Source: Gorsachius magnificus
Lineage: Eukaryota; Chordata; Aves; Pelecaniformes; Ardeidae
DNA: 64,000 nucleotides
Direction of reading: 5' to 3'
Assembly: GCA_034008185.1 (NCBI GenBank)
Contig: CM067081.1
Span: forward strand, 14,321,821-14,385,820
The notes beneath the pieces are model-generated. The model did no database searches and was not told where the DNA came from. It saw nothing but the letters and a program-made list of their open reading frames with translations. The position numbers were made by a program, and so were the translations under genes. Below are positions 22,576 to 34,460 of the stretch, in pieces; the stretch's first letter is position 1, and every line of letters starts with the position of its first letter.

Positions 22576-25439
22576 GTGGTGCAGCACCGAGTGTTGGTTT
22601 TGGACCTTAACTGTCACGAGTGCTCTGAAATTCACAACTTATGAAAGTGTAATACATATTAGCCTAATTTCTAAGAAGTTATGTGAGCTTTGTAACTCTT
22701 TAAGTGACTCATGAAATACATATTTTATGGTCAGAAGTATAAGCCCCAAGTGTGAACAGATCTGGTTTTATAACTTATAATTTTAGTTACGATGAATGCA
22801 ATAAACTAGACGGAAAATAACTTTGAAACAGTGCATTTTTTACTGCCAACTGTTAATCAATTGACCTTAACAAAGAAATTTTTTTTCTGATTTATTTAAC
22901 AGGCTAATGACCTTATCCAATTGTCTATAATTTTCTTTATGAGACAGTTTTGAGATTAAGTTTTACAAATATCCTTTTTAACTTTTGCCAATGCAGTGAC
23001 CTGCATGGTCATCTGGACATCATGAATGTATAAGGCAATCAAAGCATAAATTAAATTCATTGGGGATTTTATTACTTCTTGGGAAGATATCACGGAACAG
23101 ACTTCTTGTTGTTTATTCAGGAATCTTATTTTGACAGGACTTGCTGTCAGAAGTACTGTCTCATGAAGCTTGTTGTAGAACTGAATGACAGAAATGTAAC
23201 AGCATTATATCCTCCCATTTCTCTAACCTACATCACTTCTTTTCCAAGAATGCTGCCAGGTTTATTAGGAAATAGTTGATACACCACGTGATACAGCAAG
23301 TTAAGAATATGATAAAAATGAAACAGTTATGGGACATACTGTTTAGCTATCAAGTAAAAGCCACCTTTTTCCTTTCATTTGAAACATGATCTAACCCTGT
23401 CCAGAATCAAAAAGTATTAAAACTGCCTTTCTTTCTATCTGTCTCTCCATCCCTATCTATTTATGAGTTTTTAATGAGTTTTCAGTCAGTTTTCAGTTTT
23501 GCTTTTCCCTACTGTAACAAAATATATGGCAAATCCTACCCCAAATCAGCATCATATTGGTCATAGCTAACGTGCATCCATAGGAACAGTGATTACTTGC
23601 TGAAATATTAGCTAAGGAGTCCAACGAAGAAGAGAAATATGATATTTGTTTCTACTTTTCATCTTTTTAATAAACAGGACTACTGAAAAGTGGAGATTCT
23701 TGCCCAGGCTGTCTCTGTACTCGAAAGCAAAGCCATAAACTTCCAATTATGGGACACTATGTAAAGTCATGAACCTTCAGAAGCTGGCCAGTATCTCACC
23801 CAGAATCTGAATTTTTCTTTCTGATTTACATTTCTTCACTAGATACCCGGTGGGGACTAAAAGGGCATGTGAACATCCTTAAAACTCAGACCTAATCCAA
23901 ATATTTTAGAGCCTTCTGGGGCATTTTCCTTAGGTAAGATGAACCACAGGCTTCTTTGTGGTTTTGTTGACTTACTTTATTGTTAGTGTAACTGGTAAAA
24001 TGGGTTATTTTAATTCTGAATTTCTCAACATATTTTGAGTGCTAACAAAGACATTAGGTCTGCATATGATACATAACTTTTACACAAAAAGAAATGTAAT
24101 GAAATAAATAAAACCAAAATAGAAACCATATATGAAAATAGAGCCAAAACCAGGATAGACGTGTCAGCTTTCTTATCATGGTAGAAGGACTTTTCATTCC
24201 TGAATGAGACAATTTTTTTTGGATAGTGAAATTACTGCTTTATCATTTTTTTCTATTTTTTTTCTCTCTGTTGCTATTGCTTGTAGAAATGGAAAAAGAT
24301 AACAGTAAGAAAATTCAACCTTTCACTGTAGTATTCCACTACACTAAAATAGTTTGAAACCCCACACATCTGCCTTACTGTCTCTAAATAATGTTCTGCT
24401 TGATTTTTTCTCCTTTGCCTACCCCTACTGTGTGAGAGGAAAGGAAGATTCATTCTCTTGTTTTTATTTCCATAAATATCGTGCAGGTGCCAGTGTTACA
24501 ACAGAGCAGGTATTCTAAACCAGAAACAAATAGTTACGTACCATAATTCCCAGAGTTATAAACAAACTTTCATGCGTGCAACACAGATAATAGTTACCTA
24601 TCATGATTTGTTTTTTCTTAGACGTAGGCTCTTCAAAAATAAGTAATATCAGTGAGACACACATGGGCTTTCAATTCTTACCTTCATACATAAATATATT
24701 TTGGTACATTTTTTTTCCCCATTTGTTTGTAGGTAAGATCACTGGATCTATATTCCCCTGGATACTTTCCCTCCCCTCTTACCTCAAAGTTTCATAGATA
24801 CAAAGCATTTAAAGTCACTATATTAACCTTATATAAATGATTAACTCTGCAATAATCAATATTTTGCACAGTGTCTAGTTCAGATCCTACTGTAACAACC
24901 TCAGGTTTGTATTTTCCATATAAACTGGTTCAGTATATCAGCCATCTCTTTCCCCTAACAAGGCATCTTCTAATGATGTGAGTCTAAACTGTGTTTACCA
25001 CCCATATTACAATTACAATTACCTGAATATTTTTTTTTTTTCAAAAAATCTGCAGGAACCTGATGCTCGCCAGTTTTATGCAGAAGCTGCTTCTTTGACT
25101 CTTATCTTATTTGAGGAATTAAAATAACCCAAAGACTGTGACTGTTTCATTTCCATAGTTTCCACATGTTGTTTGTCTCCTCTAGATCTCTACCTGAAAT
25201 TGCAGCAGTTTTGCCACAGAGATCTGGCTAGCTCTCCTGTCTGTCTTCTTTCTCATATGTGTCTGTTGATGTTGAAACAATGAATAATCTGAGTTCAAAA
25301 TTAAAAAAAAAAAAAAAGTGCAAGCTAACATACTTACAGCAAATCAATTTCTGCGATTAAAAAACTGGTGGCAAAAAAATTTATCTGGTATCACACATTC
25401 ATACTCTTCATTAGAGAGTGTTTTCATTGCCTTGAGCTC
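22576..25439. other. Unique AT-rich DNA, no gene recognised
   Basis: Nearly 2.9 kb with no recognised repeat or exon. Homopolymers of A or T are present near 24241-24270, 25031-25045 and 25301-25317. Confidence 0.55.
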
Positions 25440-25454
25440 AATGATGGTGATGGG

Positions 25455-27606
25455 AGGGTTGAGAGTTTATGAGTAAAAATCAAGGGAAAGGCCAACAAGG
25501 CACATATCATGGTGGGAGGCTGTTATAGACTGTTCAACAAGAAAAAAGAGACAGATGAAATATTCTACAAGCAACTGGGAGAAGTATCACGATTGCTAGC
25601 CCTTGTTCTTGTGAGGGACTTCAACTTACAGGATGTCTGCAGGAAGTACAATACAGCAGAAAGGAAAGAGTCTAGGAGGATTCAGGAGTGAGTGGAAGAT
25701 AACTTCCTGATACAACAGTTGAGTAACTTCCTGATACAACAGTTGAGTGGACCAACTAGGGATGGCACCCCGCTGGACCTGTTGTTTGTGAACAGAGAAG
25801 GCCTGGTGGGTGATGTGATGGTTGGAGGACGCCTCGGGCACAGCGATCATGAAATGATAGAATTCTTGATTCTTGGAGAAGTAAGGAGGGGGGTGAGCAG
25901 AACTGCCACCTTGGACTTCTGGAGGACAGACTCTGGACTATTCAGAAGGCTGGTTGACAAAGTCCCTTGGGAGGCAGTCCTTAGGCTGAGGTACTTAATG
26001 CCTTCCTTGCCTCAGTCTTTAATAGCAAGACCAGTTGTTCTCCAGGTACCCAGCCCCCTGAGCCAAAAGACAGGGTCGGGGAGCAAAACAAAGCCCCCAT
26101 GATCCAAGGGGAAATAGTTAGTGACCTGCTCAGCCAATTAGACAAGCACAAGTCTATGGGGTCGGAGGGGGTCCACCCAAGGGTACTGAGGGAGCTGGCA
26201 GAGGTGCTCACCAAGCCACTTTGCATCATCTATCATCAGTCCTGGGTGACTGGGGAACTTCCACTTGACTGGAGGTTGGCAAATGTGACACCCACTTACA
26301 AGAAGGGCTGCAGTGAGGATCTGGGGAACTACAGGCCTGTCAGCCTGACCTCAGTGCCGGGGATGGTCATGGAGCCGATCACCTTGAGTGTCATCACACA
26401 GCATGTCCAGGACAACCACAAGATCAGGCCCAGTCAACATGGGTTTATGAAAGGCAGATCGTGCTTGACTGACCTGATCTCCTTCTGTGACAAGGTGACC
26501 CACTTAGTGGACGAGGGAAAGGCTGTGGATGTGGTATACCTGGACTTTAGTAAAGCCTTTGACACCATTTCCCACAACATTCTCCTGGAGAAACTGGATG
26601 TCCATGACCTGGATAGGCATACTCTTTGTTGGGTAAAAAGTGGCTGGGTGGACGGGCCCGAAGTGTGGTGGTGAATGGAGTTAAATCCAGTTGGAGGCCA
26701 GTCACAAGTGGTGTTCCCCAGGGCTTAGCACTGGGGCCAGTTCTGTTTAACATCTTTATCAATGACCTGTATGAGGGGATTGAGTGTACCCTCAGCAAGT
26801 TTGCAGATTACTCTAAGCTGGGTGGAAGTGTTGATATGCTTGAGAGTAGGAAGGCTCTACAGAGGGACCTGGAAAGGCTGGATCGATGGGGTGTGGCCAA
26901 TGGTATGGGGTTCAACAAGGCCAAGTGGCAGGTCCTGTACTTGGGTCACAACAACCCCATGCAACTCTACAGGCTTGGGGAAGAGTGGCTGGAAAGCTGC
27001 TTGGCAGATAGGGATCTGGAGGTACTGGTCAACAGCCAACTGAATATGAGCCATCAGTGTGCCCGGGTAGCCCAGAAGGCCAACAGCATCCTGGCTTGTG
27101 TCTGAAACAGTGTGACCAGCAGGAGTAGGGAAATGATTGTGCCCCTGTACTCGGCACTGGTGAGGCCCCAGCTCAAATACTGTGTTCAGTTTTGGGCCCC
27201 TCACTACAGGATTGATGTTGCGTTGCTGGAACACGTCCAGAGGAGAGCAACCAAGTTGGTGAGGTGTCTGGAGCACAAGGCTGATGACGAGTGGCTGAGG
27301 GAACTGGGGTTGTTTAGTCTGGAGAAAAGGAGGCTGAGGGGCACACCTTATCGCCCTCTACAGCTGCCTGAAAGGAGGCTGTAGTGAGGTGGGTGTTGGT
27401 CTGTTCTCCCAAGTAACAAGCAATAGGACAAGAGGAAATGGCTCAAGTTGCACCAAGGGAGGTTTAGATTAGATATGAGGAAAAATTTCTTCATTAAAAA
27501 GGTTATCAAGCACTGGAATGGGCTACCCAGGGAAGTGATCAAGTCCCTGCTCTTGGAGGTATTTAATAGGCATGTAGATGTGACACTTAGGGACATAGTT
27601 TACTAG
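25455..27606 (+). pseudogene. CR1 ORF2 (endonuclease-reverse transcriptase) remnant
   Basis: In CR1 elements ORF2 encodes an AP-like endonuclease and a reverse transcriptase that copy the element RNA at the target site. Here the endonuclease part is recognisable by LALVLVRDFNLQDVC (the usual VGDFN reads VRDFN) and by GHSDHEMIEF. The RT part shows [54 protein letters not shown] and [15 protein letters not shown]. The catalytic FADD box reads FADY (TAC at 26809-26811). In-frame stops lie at 25470, 25689 and 27103. Frame is lost at the ~25982 deletion, at an A-run near 26636 and near 27341. It cannot encode an active enzyme. Confidence 0.95.
25701..25748 (+). repeat. 24-bp tandem duplication inside CR1 ORF2
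   Basis: Two perfect 24-bp units beginning AACTTCCTGATACAACAG encode NFLIQQLS twice. The same duplication, with two changes in one unit, occurs at 57628-57675 in the minus-strand CR1, so it predates both insertions and marks their subfamily. Confidence 0.93.
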
Positions 27607-27692
27607 TCAGCTTGGCAGTGTTAGGTTTATTGTTTGACTTGATGACCTTAAGGTCTTTTCCAACCTAAATGATTCTGTGATTCTATGATTCA

Positions 27693-30600
27693 TCACCACC
27701 AATAACTGAACAGTCTTCACAGTGTGGCCTGTCTAGAGACTAAGCCCTGGGATTTTCAAAAGCTTTTGTAGTGAAGCGCCTTGTTTTTTTCTATTTTCCC
27801 CAGGCCTTCCCAAGTTGACAGGTTCTTTATATCTTCTGCAGATTAATAACATAGACTCATAATGTTCTGTGTTTAGAATAACTGATCTCTACAATAGAAT
27901 AAATAAATCCATATAGGTCATACAGAATGATATGAAGATAAAGATGAAAATGTATTTCAGGCTAAATAAGAAAAAGGTTTTTGCTTAAAAATAATTAAAA
28001 TTTCTCTTTCTGTCTGTTACTTAATCTGATTACTTCAGGATGAGGTTAAGAAGACATTGCCAAACTTCACTGGCTGGATTCAGCAATCTGAAATTAAGTA
28101 CTTTTGGTTTACAGCCTGTTGCATGGACCAGCTAGAAAACTTTTAAATCATACATAGGCTTTTCTATGAATTGGAAAGAAAAAAATGCAACGTAGAGATA
28201 CTCAAGTTGACATCATATTTTATTCTATTCTCAGCTGGAGTTTAGGAATAAGTTGCTATTTACAAATGAGACTGATGTGAAATTTGCAAAAAGAACAGAA
28301 TATTACTGTAAAGGGGCTTACATATTATTTGTACATATGCCTATGTGACAGAAACTTAATTTATTAATATCTTCCTTCCCAGAGGAAAAAGATAGATATG
28401 GTCATCTCCATGATAACTACTAACACCCACCCTGGAGCCTGCAATACACACACCATAGGAAAAAGATACTGTGAAGACTGGGGACATTTTCCCCTACTGT
28501 TAAATGCACTGATGAAAATAATCTAAAATCACCTCTTGGGTCTACAGAATTATTTTGTTTATTCCTTATTCTTTCTTTTGCATCTTTATTCCCTATTTCC
28601 ATAGAAACAAAAGGTTCTGGAAAGCTTCTGTAGGCACGGAAAATTCTTGATTGTTCCGTTTTAACAATGACATATTTGCAGGCAGCAAGTAAATCTCAGT
28701 ATGAGGCACAGGCTAGTACAAGCTGTCAGTGTATATAGCTCTGATAGCTGCCTCATTGAAGAAGTGTTTCTGGTGGTCAAAATTAGTCAGATTTTTCCTG
28801 GCAAGGAATTAATAAGGAGAATCCTTCAACTCAAGCGATTCAAGTGGATTTCGTAATAAGCCCTAAATGATGATGGTCCACAAGCTCTTCTTATGAGCAG
28901 GACCTAAAGCAGGTCAAGAAGGAAGAAGTTGATCAGTGTTTGAGAAGAGCATTCATTACCATAGCAAGGGGGTCTGATAACAGGCAGTGTGCCTGAGTTA
29001 CCGGTTGATATACGTTTTCAAATTCTTTTTATTGAAAAAGGCACTTGGAAACAGCGAGCAATGATCTGTAGCATCTCTTATGGGAAGAGGTTTTCCTTCA
29101 CTCAAAGAATCTGTGTATGCACTCTTTCTTCAGTCTTGTGCTCAGAAGTAAAAGACTGAAGAGATAGTCCCTTGAACCCTTGCTAGAAGTACTCTTTCAT
29201 AATTGCTTTTCTGTCCCTTTCTTCTTTGCGTATTTGTATTACTCACTATTGTTAACGTTTCATTGGTAATTAACCACCCTCTATGTTTCTTGATATAAGC
29301 AAATGAATGCTCAGTGAATGCACAAGTGTAATTATAGAAAAAAATGGATTAAAAAACTCCATCAACCCCCTTCTACTTGATTTTAGACACACTTTAAGAA
29401 TTAGCGTATATTCTGCAGTTATTTTCTAAGCGTTGGGCGTTGGATTATTATTTTCTTAAATGATCAAACTGAAAATGATCATACCCTGATATCTTTGTTA
29501 CATTTGTTGCTTTTAATTGCTTCTTTGCCATAAGGCAAAGATGTTATGGTATAAGGCATACCTTCACAATCATCCTTTTTCTGAAGGAATTTATTTGGCG
29601 TTCTACTCAATGAAGCACAGTTTCTTTTCTTGTATTAGTAGTATTTTTGTTGTTTCTCTATTCATTAACATTTAACATTTGACATTAAGCATCTATTTGA
29701 GAAAGAAATTAACTAGGTTATCTTATAGAATCAGAAGATAAAAATAAGAATGTCCACAGGATGATTCAGAGAAGATCCAGAGAAGGTATGCTTTCTGGAA
29801 GGGCTAGCATGTTGATCATAGCATGACTAGCTTTCTAAGTTATATTTTGTATATACCATTCTTCCCTCATAAATGTTCCATTAAGATATAAAAAAAAAAA
29901 AAAAACCAACCCTGAATGTAATTTCTAATTCCATTGTTGGTGGAAACTGTAATTTTCTAATTGAAATCCCAGATGAATCATAACTCTGGATTTAAAAATT
30001 TAATGCAAAGTCATGTAGACTTTTGGACAGTGCAAGGCTGAAAAGCTGAAGTATCTTTCTGAGGATATGACTTGAAGGCATGGTATAGAATCCAGTAAAT
30101 TATGACTTTCCTTTCTTGATTTCAACATTTCAGAAGTTGGCAGATAGAACAGAAACTATAATAATGGAATGTATTGAACAAATGATATGGGGCTGTCCTG
30201 TGTTGAGCCTGATGTCTCTGAATCTTTCACAAATATTTTTATCTGAAAACCAATACTACCATAATCTAGCTCATTTTAGTCAAATAAAAGTCTTTAATAG
30301 ACTTCATTCTGTAGTGGATTAGGCTGCATATCTACTGTTAAAGTCATGGTAACTATCAGTTTTCTATGACAAGAAATGAAAAGGAATTTAAAGGAAGACT
30401 GCAATAGTGTATATCAATTCAAATGAAATGTTCAGTGTAGCAGAATCAGCATGGAAATGTTTTAAACAGAAGTTGACAAATTGGTCCTCAAAGTTATACT
30501 CAGTGATAGCGTAGAACTAGAAAGTCTGTTTTATTCTTCCACATTCTTATGCTGTCTTCACAACTGTAGTATCTTACAGCTTCCAGTGATGTGAAAACCC

Positions 30601-31337
30601 ATATGACTGATTTGTCTTATCTCTACTTCAGTTCTTCTTCCCTTGGTGATATTATAGTACTTAACTTCTTGTATGTGTTTTGAATGCGATCATGTCTGTG
30701 CTGTTATTGTCTGTTATTATTATATGCTAATATAAGAGAACACAAAGTTGGTGTTATGATTATATGGTAATATGAAAGGGAGCAAAGTTGGAAAAATGAT
30801 ATATCTTTTGTAAAGACAGACATGTCAAAGTAAGCAGGGACCTGGGACAAGAAAGAAATGCATTGCTTTCAGGGGACAAGAGACTAAAGAGCAGATTTAG
30901 AACACTGCAGTGGGTAAATGCTTGATATTTAAAGAAAGATGAAAGTAAATGAAATAGAAATTATGGACAGGATAATACACTAGATGAACTTTAAGGTTTT
31001 CCCCAGCCTTGTGTTTTTGCAGCATCTGTATTTTAATTGCAAGGAGGAGAACAGTACCTGAAAATAAAGAAGGTTCTGGAAGAAATCTTGGAAGTTAAGT
31101 TTTGACTATGTTCAGGTGAACCATCCTGGAGCATGCTGGGAGAAGATACTCCCCCTCCCAAAAGCTGTCCTTATGATGACTTTTCCTTCTATACACCTTC
31201 CCCATACACATAATAAGCTTATTAAAAAGCTTAGTTTTCATTAAGGAACTGAAACATTGGCTTCTTTTAATATCTCCTTCCCATTTAGCAAGTAAAAGTT
31301 TCACCTCAATATAATAGAGTAGCTCTGTATATATTTG
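27693..31337. other. Unique AT-rich DNA, no gene recognised
   Basis: No repeat or exon is recognised in 3.6 kb. An A-run is present near 29889-29904. Confidence 0.55.
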
Positions 31338-31440
31338 TGCTTAGGGACATGGTTGAGTAGTGGGATGGCAGTGTTAGGTTAACAGTTGGACTTGATGATC
31401 TTAAAGGTCTTTTCCAACCTAAACAATTCTATGATTCTAT
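31338..31440 (+). mobile_element. CR1 LINE 3'-end fragment (~100 bp)
   Basis: The fragment starts at the last codons of ORF2 (GTGCTTAGGGACATGGTT), continues through GTGGGATGGCAGTGTTAGGTTAACAGTTGGACTTGATGATC in parts, and ends with TTCCAACCTAAACAATTCTATGATTCTAT. The match to the avian CR1 consensus remembered for this region is close, so the copy is not very old. Confidence 0.95.
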
Positions 31441-32018
31441 ATTATGTAGTAAAAGAGTTCAGCAGTATGTAAAGGATGGAGTATGTAATAATTACAGAAG
31501 ATCTATATTTGAAATATCTGCTTATTAACTAATAAACAGGCTGAATTTATGAACCTTTATTTAGGGAAGTATATGTGCTTCAAAATGTTGTGGTCATATC
31601 TGTGGTAACAGAATTGAGCATTTTCATTTTTATGTTTTCATGTTAAATTTGCATCTTTGAAGATATGATTTTGTGAATGGCTAGCATGTAATAATGTTTC
31701 CTAATTGCAATTCTGGATTTAAACTGAAAAAATTCTCAATTCTTTGTGACAACTAATCTTAAGGAACTGTGCTAAAATAAAGAAAATGAACAAAGCAGTT
31801 CAATGTACTTGTAACATGTCCAAAACACTTCATCGGGTGTTCAGATGGGTTAAATCAGAAAAACATTATTAAACTCATCGGTGCACTGTTAATTAATGCC
31901 AGTTTATGGCAGGACCTTTTATGTTTATTCATTCACTTGAACTTGCCAAAAATACTCCAAATTTCCATATTCGTGATGTATGGACGCTGGTCTAATTTTG
32001 AAGCACATCTCAGTCTCT

Positions 32019-32050
32019 TATCAGTCATTATCAGTCAATTATCAGACAAT
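32019..32050. repeat. Short tandem TATCAGTCA-type repeat
   Basis: Three imperfect copies of a 10-11-bp unit containing TATCAG(T/A)CA follow each other. They are probably a local slippage product. Confidence 0.7.
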
Positions 32051-32151
32051 ATGTCATTTTGTTCCTGCTTAGAAGTCAAAACTTCAATTTCATGACAAAT
32101 GATGAGCTTTTGTCAGTCATTTTTCTTCTGCATGAAAAAAACCCTTGATGT

Positions 32152-32220
32152 TTAATTTTGGTTTGGTTTTTTGTTTTGGCGGTTTTTTTGTTTGGTTGGT
32201 TGGTTGATTTTGGTTTTTTT
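32152..32220. repeat. G/T-only low-complexity tract
   Basis: About 70 bases made almost entirely of TTTGG and TTGG units with long T runs, including three TTGG repeats in a row. Confidence 0.9.
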
Positions 32221-34383
32221 CCCAAACTGAATAAGAAAATTACTTATTGCTGCCTGGACTTACAGCCAACACCATAAATGATGGCAATTCACGTTCACCT
32301 TATTAGTCTTAGTATCTCAGTCAAATCTATTGACTCTTCTGAAGCAGGAATCTCTGTCTTATGAAAATACAGTGATGTGACACTATAAAGCACACATGCA
32401 GAAAGTTAAAATCTCAGTTAATAACAAAGCTAACCTTTAAATGAAACAGTTTTATATATGCAGGAAACTTGTTTTATCAGGAATCTTTATTTTAAAGATA
32501 TGAAGTCAAGGTATTTGTTTTTACACTTTATTCTTTCTTGTTACCTAAATTGGGCTTTTTGTCTGTGGCTGCCTAAGAGTTTTAAGGACCTAAACAAGCA
32601 GACAGCTGAATAGAAGCAGAATGAAAAGGACTTGACATGTCTAGGAGGCTTCATAGCTGTGTTCTGCCCTATTTCAATTCAGTTTAATTGAACTGAATTT
32701 AATTTAAATATGCTTAGGCACAAGTAGTCTGTTTATTTCAGTGTAATTTTTCATATTCATTATATGGTTCTCCTGTATTTCCAGAGTTGAACAAAATCCC
32801 TTTTGTAGGTGTTGATGGATGAAACTGCACATAAAAACTATGTATCCCTATTTGGAAAATGATTATGACATACTTTATATTTGAAATAATGTAGTTTACA
32901 TTAGCCATTGTTCTTAGTGAAAAATATCATTATTCAAAACTAAGTAATATAGAAAATCAAGTAATAAAATAACAACAAACTAATACCAAAGGGCATTCAC
33001 AAATTAGAGTGAAGCAAAGATTAACATTTTGTGTATATGAAATCCCTGTTGTAACAAAAATACCTTTCATTATGTGGTAACCTGAAGATCAAAAACCACG
33101 AGAAGTCCAAAATTCTATTACTTCTGCAGCTGCTCTTCTGAGGTGTAAAAATGTCTATCCCTTTTTAAGAAGAATTGAAACAAACCTATTAAAAGTCCTT
33201 TCAGAGCTTTTCATGGAGCAATATTGAACAGTTAATTGCTGCTGATGTTTTACTAAGAGTTAGAAGCTTAACTTTGAAAAAATTTATTCCTTAGATATAA
33301 AACTTCATCTTATAACTTAACATGCTTCCAGGGAAAACCCCCCAATTTTATTTTGCATTGGCAATGTTTTTTGCATTTAGATAATATGCTATCAATATAA
33401 CTCTCATTTATTTCGGTCATGGAGATGTGGGGTAATTAAAAAAAAAAATTGGCATAGGAAGGATGACTTAATGAATAATGGATAAATAGCTGGACTGGAA
33501 GCTCAGAGCACCCATAATCTAGATGGCAGGACTTGAGAGAAATGTAAGCAAACTGAAAAGCAAAAACCTTAATGGAAATAAACTGCTACCAGAAAAGGAA
33601 AATCTGTGATCACTGGCTCCTTTTTTTTCAGTTCTATATACTTTAAACCCCTACATTTTTAACAAAATGGAGTGTAAAGATTCACTTTAACAGATGCAGA
33701 AACAGGCAAAATAATGAAAAGCTATAAAACATGGTACAGAGTCTGTGATTTGTAAAAACAAGAAAACAAGTGACCAAACCATTACTTTCTCCTCTCTAGA
33801 AGTAAAAACCAGCATAGAAAAGGTAATCTGCAAGAGAAGTCAAGAGACTGACATAGAGGAGAGCCCCTTTGACAGTGTTCTGAAATGGGTTTCCATTACA
33901 GCAGGACTTTTATCATGGGGGGAGGGTGAAGTTAATTGTATTCTACTAAGGGAATCATTACTTTTTATCTTTGGACTTTTATTGAAATTTTTGTCACTCA
34001 CAGATTTCATTAATATGTATGCTAACCTTCCAGTGTTTTGACCTATGTATTTTTGAATGTATGATGTCAGATACTTTCATGACAGTGGGTACTTTCATGA
34101 CATCTAGGTAACACACAGAGTCTGGATATCCTGCTGATAGGGTACTAGTTGAAAAAAAAAGAAAAACTTCTTTTATCTCAGATTCCAAATACGAAGGAGA
34201 ATGTGGAACATACTCACAACACTGTTTGAAAAGTTTTTCCTGTTAGTTGTTTTCTTTATGCTCTTGCACAAATTTATCCCTAAGAACATAGTAGACATTC
34301 ATTGTTAGAAACAGGAATCTCCATTTTTCATTTCAAAAACAGTCAAAGGTAATGCTCTGGAAGGATTAATGACTACAACACTG

Positions 34384-34460
34384 CCAAAAAAAAAAAAACC
34401 CAAACCCCAAACAAACTCAAGGAAAAAAGAAAAAACCCAGCAAAACCCGCACAAAACCCA
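34384..34460. repeat. A/C-rich low-complexity tract
   Basis: Runs of A alternate with CCC groups (AAAAACCCAAACCCC-like). It is the strand complement, in kind, of the G/T tract at 32152-32220. An open minus-strand frame through it (34305-34487) is an artefact of composition. Confidence 0.85.

Larger units (their letters stand above)
25440..27692 (+). mobile_element. CR1 LINE, 2.25 kb, 5'-truncated
   Basis: This plus-strand CR1 starts inside the ORF2 endonuclease region and runs through the reverse transcriptase to a complete 3' end (TTTTCCAACCTAAATGATTCTGTGATTCTATGATTC). It has an internal deletion of roughly 395 bp at about 25982, judged against the minus-strand copy at 56043-57850, where the intervening part is still present. 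It shares with that copy a 24-bp in-frame tandem duplication (25701-25748) and near-identical RT sequence, so both come from one CR1 subfamily. Confidence 0.97.

Noticed and set aside
33745..34041. 98-codon open frame
   Set aside because: No resemblance to any family I know and no splice signals; consistent with chance in 64 kb.
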